Source: JAHEME01 sp034435035
Lineage (GTDB): Bacteria > Chloroflexota > Anaerolineae > Aggregatilineales > UBA3940
Direction of reading: 5' to 3'
DNA: 64,000 bases
NCBI GenBank assembly: GCA_034435035.1
Contig: DAOTXW010000040.1
Location: forward strand, 62,001 to 126,000
The translations under genes were made by a program, and so were the position numbers. Below are positions 60,318 to 64,000 of the stretch, piece by piece. Position 1 is the first letter of the stretch. Each line of letters opens with the position of its first letter. Below the pieces are notes generated by a model. The model had not been told where the DNA came from. It saw only the letters and a list, made by a program, of their open reading frames with translations, and made no database searches.

Positions 60318-63300
60318 GAACTGACCTCCCCCCGGACCACCCGATAAACCTGTGTCCCTTCCCTGTCATAGAGCAGGATCAGGGAGCCCTCCTGCGCCAT
60401 GTGAGCGAACTTACCCAGCCCCTCGGCATTGTAGTAAGCGCGTTCCAGATCGCCGACGATAATCAACTCCACCTGATAGCGATCCAGAATCTGCCGGGCG
60501 TAGGCGATATCCGTGGTGTTATACGCCTCCTGAATATCGGCTGCGCGCTCCCAGATCTCCTCGCTTTGCGGCGGGCGCTGCTGCCGCTGATGCCAGTTCC
60601 AGCCCAGGACAGTCGGCAGCCCGGTATACACGGCGACACGGCTGCCCCACTGATACTCGACCGTCTGTGCTTCCAGGGTGATCGGCGCCCCGGTGATATG
60701 TTCCTGAAGCCAGCGCAGCATGTGATAGTCCGGCGCCAGGCTGAATGTCACACCGTTCTCATAGCGCTCGGCAAAGAGCATGTAGGCCATGCCATCCAGG
60801 GTCTTCGGAGCAGCAGGCGCCCACCGATCCTGTACCTTTGCGCGCGTTGCCATGATTGGGTACAGAGCCGCCAAAAATACCAGCATGCCGGCTGCTGTCA
60901 GCCACGGGAGCCTGATCCGGCGGCGGGCCTGCTGTACAGCGGGCCACAGCCAGCCCAGCGCAGCGCCCGCAGTCACCGCCAGCAGCACCCACACCTGGAG
61001 GTAGAACTTAAAGACCGTGTTCATCCGGCTGATGTCCCCCTGCAGGACAAAAACCTCAACGATCAGCGTCAGCGCCAGCGCCACGATCAGCATAGTGAGA
61101 ACCACGCGCTTTTCCACCGTCTGATCGCGGCGGATAAAGAGTGCCAGCGACCAGAGAATCAGCGGCAGGGCCACCGCCGCGACCGGGTATCTGCTGGCAG
61201 CAAGAGATGAGAAGACGGCCACCAGCGCAAGCAGCAGAAGAGCTGCTAACACCCGCTGCCGCGGCGATGCGGACTGTGCACGCGCCATCCACCAGTTTGC
61301 ACTCTCCACTGCCATCCACGAACAGATAACAAACAGGAAGAGTCCCAGGATATCCAGATAGGCCCACAGCGGAGTGGTTGATCCGGTCCAGGGAATGACG
61401 GTGGAGTACCCCAGACGATAGTTGAGGATGAACGGCAGGTACAGCAGCATCGTCAGGCCAGCCAGCAGGGCGATTTGCGTGATGGCGCCCAGCAGGGTGA
61501 CCCATGATCGGACAAGGGGCGGCGCGGATGGCTCGCCCGGCAGGCTTTGTGCCCGGCCTCTGGCCAGCAGCAGGCCCGCAGCAAAACCGATGCCGAAGCC
61601 GATCAGCGCCGCCACTGCGGCCAGGAAGATCTCGCTCCCGGCCGCGCCGGTCGATGCATCAGACAGGGCGGCGCTGCCGATCGAAAGGGCTCCACTGGCC
61701 GCGGCAATCGCCAGGGCTGCGCCGGTGCCGGCTCCGATCAGGGCAGGATGATCGGAGCGCCGGACGGCGTGTGCGATCATCAGCAGGGCCGATCCGAGGG
61801 CCAGATAGGTAAGCCAATCCCACGTGTTGGTGGGGCGCAACGCCCCGATCACCAGTGCACCGACCAGCATGTTGACGAATCCGCCAACGCGCGGCAGACG
61901 GAGTGCAGCCTGGGCCTGAGCCGCCGCCCGCGCCTGGCTGATGCCCCAGCTGAGTGCAAGAAGCGTGATTGGCAGCGCAAGCAGGTGGGCATGCAGGTCG
62001 GCATACAGGAAAGTAAAGAAGGGAAACTCGGTGATGGGGCCGACTTCAAGCGGCACACCCTGGGCATTCAGCGGGACGGGGATCACGCGGGTAGCATTCC
62101 AGTACCACTCGCCCAGCCCCACCGGAGGGAGCTGGTTCTGTGTCACAGTCAACGTCAGCCCGCGCCACAGGTCCCGGGCGGCAGGCAATAAGCGGGTTGC
62201 ATACGCTGGCTCTCCGGCACCCAGCTCGGCCAGCCCCCATAGCAGCGTCCGGATCTGATCCAGATTGCCCAGCCCCACCGCCAGCAGCATGGCGGCTATC
62301 CCGGCCAGACGCGCCTGCCAGATCATGCGATTCTCGCTGGGCATGGCAAATACCCCTGTCATGGCCTCAAGTACTTCAGTGGCGGAGACTCGCGGCCAGG
62401 CTCGAAGTATCGACCATAGGGTCGGGGGCTGTGCCGCCGGAGGTGATGCAGTCTCACGATGCGGAGCCAGCAGGTTGTAGGCGGCGGAGAAGGCAGCCGT
62501 ACCGGCCACCGCAAACAGCGTGGGCAGGATCAGGTTGTAGGCCAGAGTTGAGGGCATGCCCAGCAGCCTGACCGGCAGGGCAGCGATCACGAAGCCGAAG
62601 TAGTAGTAATTGATGAAGCCGCCCGCAAACCAGGGATCAAAGGGTGGGAAGCTGGCTGAGCGCAGCACGGCATTGAAATACGACAGATCCATGGGCTTTT
62701 CCCCGCCATAGGCAGGGTGCCACAGATCGGGGTTTCCCCAGCGGATCAACAGGAAAATCAGGAAAAGGCTCAGGAAAAGCCCTTCTACCAGCAGCACATG
62801 TCGGCGCTGCTGGCGAAGCCAGGCGACCAGCTCCGTGCGGCGCGGCCAGCCCAGAACGGCGGCCAGGCCGGCCAGCGCCAGCACGGACATCCAGGCTCCC
62901 CCGGTGCTCCAGGGCACTGCGCGGAGACTGGCGAGCATCCAGGTGAGCCAGGTCACACTCAGCCATCCGAAGATGCGCCCGAGCCCGTATCCGCGGTCAG
63001 GCAGGCCGGGGATGAGTGAGAACCAAAGGACAAAGCCGATCCATCCCAGGCCCGTGATGACCACATACCAGATCAACACAGCTAATGGCTGGACGGCCCG
63101 ATATAGGCCGGGCGGCGGGTCTGCTGCCGGAGCGGCACCCGCCGACGTCAGCAAATCGAGATCGGTGGAGCCTGTCTGCCGGGGAGGCAGTACCCGCACG
63201 GGCCGCCCTCTGGCATCTCTGGCGATGGCCCGCACAGCGCTGTCCACATCCACAGCATCGAGGATAGCGGCGACCCTGGCTGCGTCATAGGCGGCTGTCT

Positions 63301-64000
63301 TACGGAAGATCAGCACACGCGGATGATCGTAGACCGTCCATGCCTCCTCGGCTGTATCATCGAAGAATGAGATCGGGCCCAGATTTGGGCGGGAGGTGAA
63401 ATCGCCGACCAGGCGGAATCCGAGTTCTCCGCTGAAAAGCGCCTGGTAATAAGCGATGCTCAGTGGGAAGCGCTCCGGGTTGCGGGACAGCGACGCATAG
63501 AAGCGATTCGATGAGATGACGAGGTAGTCGGCGCGGTCGAGGATGTACTTCATCCGCTCGCGTTTGTCCGCGGTATCTTCCCACGACATCTCCAGCTCGT
63601 AGCCGTGATATTGGGCGTCCCAGATGATGAAGGGGGGAGTAGGAACGGGAAGGGGATCATCCCAGGCGCCTTCTGTGGCAACGGCTGAGCCGCTGATCAC
63701 CAGGGGGCCGCTGGCATCGGGCTGAAAGACGAGGTAATACAGTTTACCGGCTTCCAGCGACACAGGCGGCAGATCCAGCTGATAGGATTGGCCTCGCGGG
63801 TCTTCCTCCGCGGCGAAGGTCGCCGAAATGGTATCTTCGGCCAGCGCGCCGCTGAAATCGCTGGTAGAGGAGAGAGCCACGCGCAGCGTTCGGAGCCGGG
63901 TCTCGCTGGCCGGATCGATCACATGAGTCAGCCTCAGACCGCTGAGTACACCATCGACAGGCACCCGAATCTCGTAGGGCTGCGGAAGCCCACCGGCCAA
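60311..64000 (-). CDS. Giant DUF2298 membrane protein, 5' end outside the window
   Basis: At least 1229 residues; the frame stays open to the window edge, so the true start is missing. The first 280 residues resemble the extracytoplasmic end of a GT39 glycosyltransferase (DRADYLVISSNRFYASLSR, ERFPLSIAYYQALFSGELGF, VYDHPRVLIFRKT). They are followed by a DUF2298 membrane domain with ITEFPFFTFLYADLHAHLLALP and SLIPGLPDRGYGLGRIFGWL. The end contains RMNTVFKFYLQVWVLLAVTAG and a soluble tail. The protein therefore seems to be a GT39-DUF2298 fusion, a homologue of the next gene with an added N-terminus. Confidence 0.85.
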   Translation of the reverse strand: MAGGLPQPYEIRVPVDGVLSGLRLTHVIDPASETRLRTLRVALSSTSDFSGALAEDTISATFAAEEDPRGQSYQLDLPPVSLEAGKLYYLVFQPDASGPLVISGSAVATEGAWDDPLPVPTPPFIIWDAQYHGYELEMSWEDTADKRERMKYILDRADYLVISSNRFYASLSRNPERFPLSIAYYQALFSGELGFRLVGDFTSRPNLGPISFFDDTAEEAWTVYDHPRVLIFRKTAAYDAARVAAILDAVDVDSAVRAIARDARGRPVRVLPPRQTGSTDLDLLTSAGAAPAADPPPGLYRAVQPLAVLIWYVVITGLGWIGFVLWFSLIPGLPDRGYGLGRIFGWLSVTWLTWMLASLRAVPWSTGGAWMSVLALAGLAAVLGWPRRTELVAWLRQQRRHVLLVEGLFLSLFLIFLLIRWGNPDLWHPAYGGEKPMDLSYFNAVLRSASFPPFDPWFAGGFINYYYFGFVIAALPVRLLGMPSTLAYNLILPTLFAVAGTAAFSAAYNLLAPHRETASPPAAQPPTLWSILRAWPRVSATEVLEAMTGVFAMPSENRMIWQARLAGIAAMLLAVGLGNLDQIRTLLWGLAELGAGEPAYATRLLPAARDLWRGLTLTVTQNQLPPVGLGEWYWNATRVIPVPLNAQGVPLEVGPITEFPFFTFLYADLHAHLLALPITLLALSWGISQARAAAQAQAALRLPRVGGFVNMLVGALVIGALRPTNTWDWLTYLALGSALLMIAHAVRRSDHPALIGAGTGAALAIAAASGALSIGSAALSDASTGAAGSEIFLAAVAALIGFGIGFAAGLLLARGRAQSLPGEPSAPPLVRSWVTLLGAITQIALLAGLTMLLYLPFILNYRLGYSTVIPWTGSTTPLWAYLDILGLFLFVICSWMAVESANWWMARAQSASPRQRVLAALLLLALVAVFSSLAASRYPVAAVALPLILWSLALFIRRDQTVEKRVVLTMLIVALALTLIVEVFVLQGDISRMNTVFKFYLQVWVLLAVTAGAALGWLWPAVQQARRRIRLPWLTAAGMLVFLAALYPIMATRAKVQDRWAPAAPKTLDGMAYMLFAERYENGVTFSLAPDYHMLRWLQEHITGAPITLEAQTVEYQWGSRVAVYTGLPTVLGWNWHQRQQRPPQSEEIWERAADIQEAYNTTDIAYARQILDRYQVELIIVGDLERAYYNAEGLGKFAHMAQEGSLILLYDREGTQVYRVVRGEVSSW

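Noticed and set aside
1..64000. tRNA, rRNA, CRISPR arrays, transposases, phage genes
   Set aside because: No T-loop/acceptor pairs, no regularly spaced direct repeats and no recombinase motifs were noticed in the intergenic regions; a tRNAscan-SE, CRISPR and ISfinder run would settle this.

Overview
The window is a continuous, gene-dense, GC-rich bacterial chromosome segment with about 49 protein-coding genes and no rRNA, tRNA, CRISPR array, transposase or prophage that I can recognise. The gene content points to the phylum Chloroflexota, probably an Anaerolineae-like lineage. This is inference from DUF2298 giant membrane proteins, Agl23-type glycosyltransferases, YfhO proteins, three GH57 enzymes in a glycogen cluster, URO-D-like proteins, PPC and PA14 surface proteins and an F420-type LLM oxidoreductase. 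No marker gene was compared.

Layout. 1-8.4 kb: a truncated HAD-IIA phosphatase, a copper-type membrane protein/cupredoxin with an HMA chaperone, GT2 and GT39 glycosyltransferases, a DUF420-like protein, two tandem M20 dipeptidases and a HEAT protein. 8.4-13.8 kb (minus): a three-gene operon (S51-like hydrolase, LLM oxidoreductase, YfhO) and a lipoprotein. 13.9-20.2 kb (plus): an overlapping housekeeping operon (pseudouridine synthase, cmk, plsC, DUF512), then glmS preceded by a recognisable glmS ribozyme. 20.3-24.3 kb: a membrane SUMF1-fold protein, a secreted matrixin-SH3 protease, a zinc-ribbon protein and a DUF4870 protein. 24.4-32.6 kb: a polyglucan island (GH57 branching enzyme, glgA, glgC, GH57 glucanotransferase, a third GH57 protein). 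32.6-41 kb: an unknown protein, a TPR lytic transglycosylase lipoprotein, a PfkB kinase, a response regulator and two PPC lipoproteins. 41-46.9 kb (minus): ribosomal protein L25, then an operon of a COG0701 permease, a TIGR03943 protein, a beta-propeller protein and a TlpA thioredoxin, next to an orphan ZnuA-type lipoprotein. 47-51 kb (plus): a PA14 surface protein, a HEAT-like protein, a TPR protein and a URO-D-family protein. 51.1-64 kb (minus): one long run of membrane glycosyltransferase-type genes (two DUF2298 proteins, a GT39-like protein, an Agl23-NHL fusion) with an ECF sigma factor and its zinc anti-sigma factor in the middle.

The genes fall into four themes: envelope glycan and polymer assembly, storage polyglucan metabolism, metal handling and thiol chemistry at the membrane, and core metabolism. 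The most notable non-coding feature is the glmS ribozyme at 18038-18240, whose conserved core is interrupted by about 38 bases forming two extra hairpins. Three genes (HAD, S51-like hydrolase, lytic transglycosylase) have a good -10 hexamer only 6-8 bases before the start codon, suggesting leaderless transcripts. An 86-bp element with perfect 16-bp inverted ends lies upstream of the permease operon promoter.
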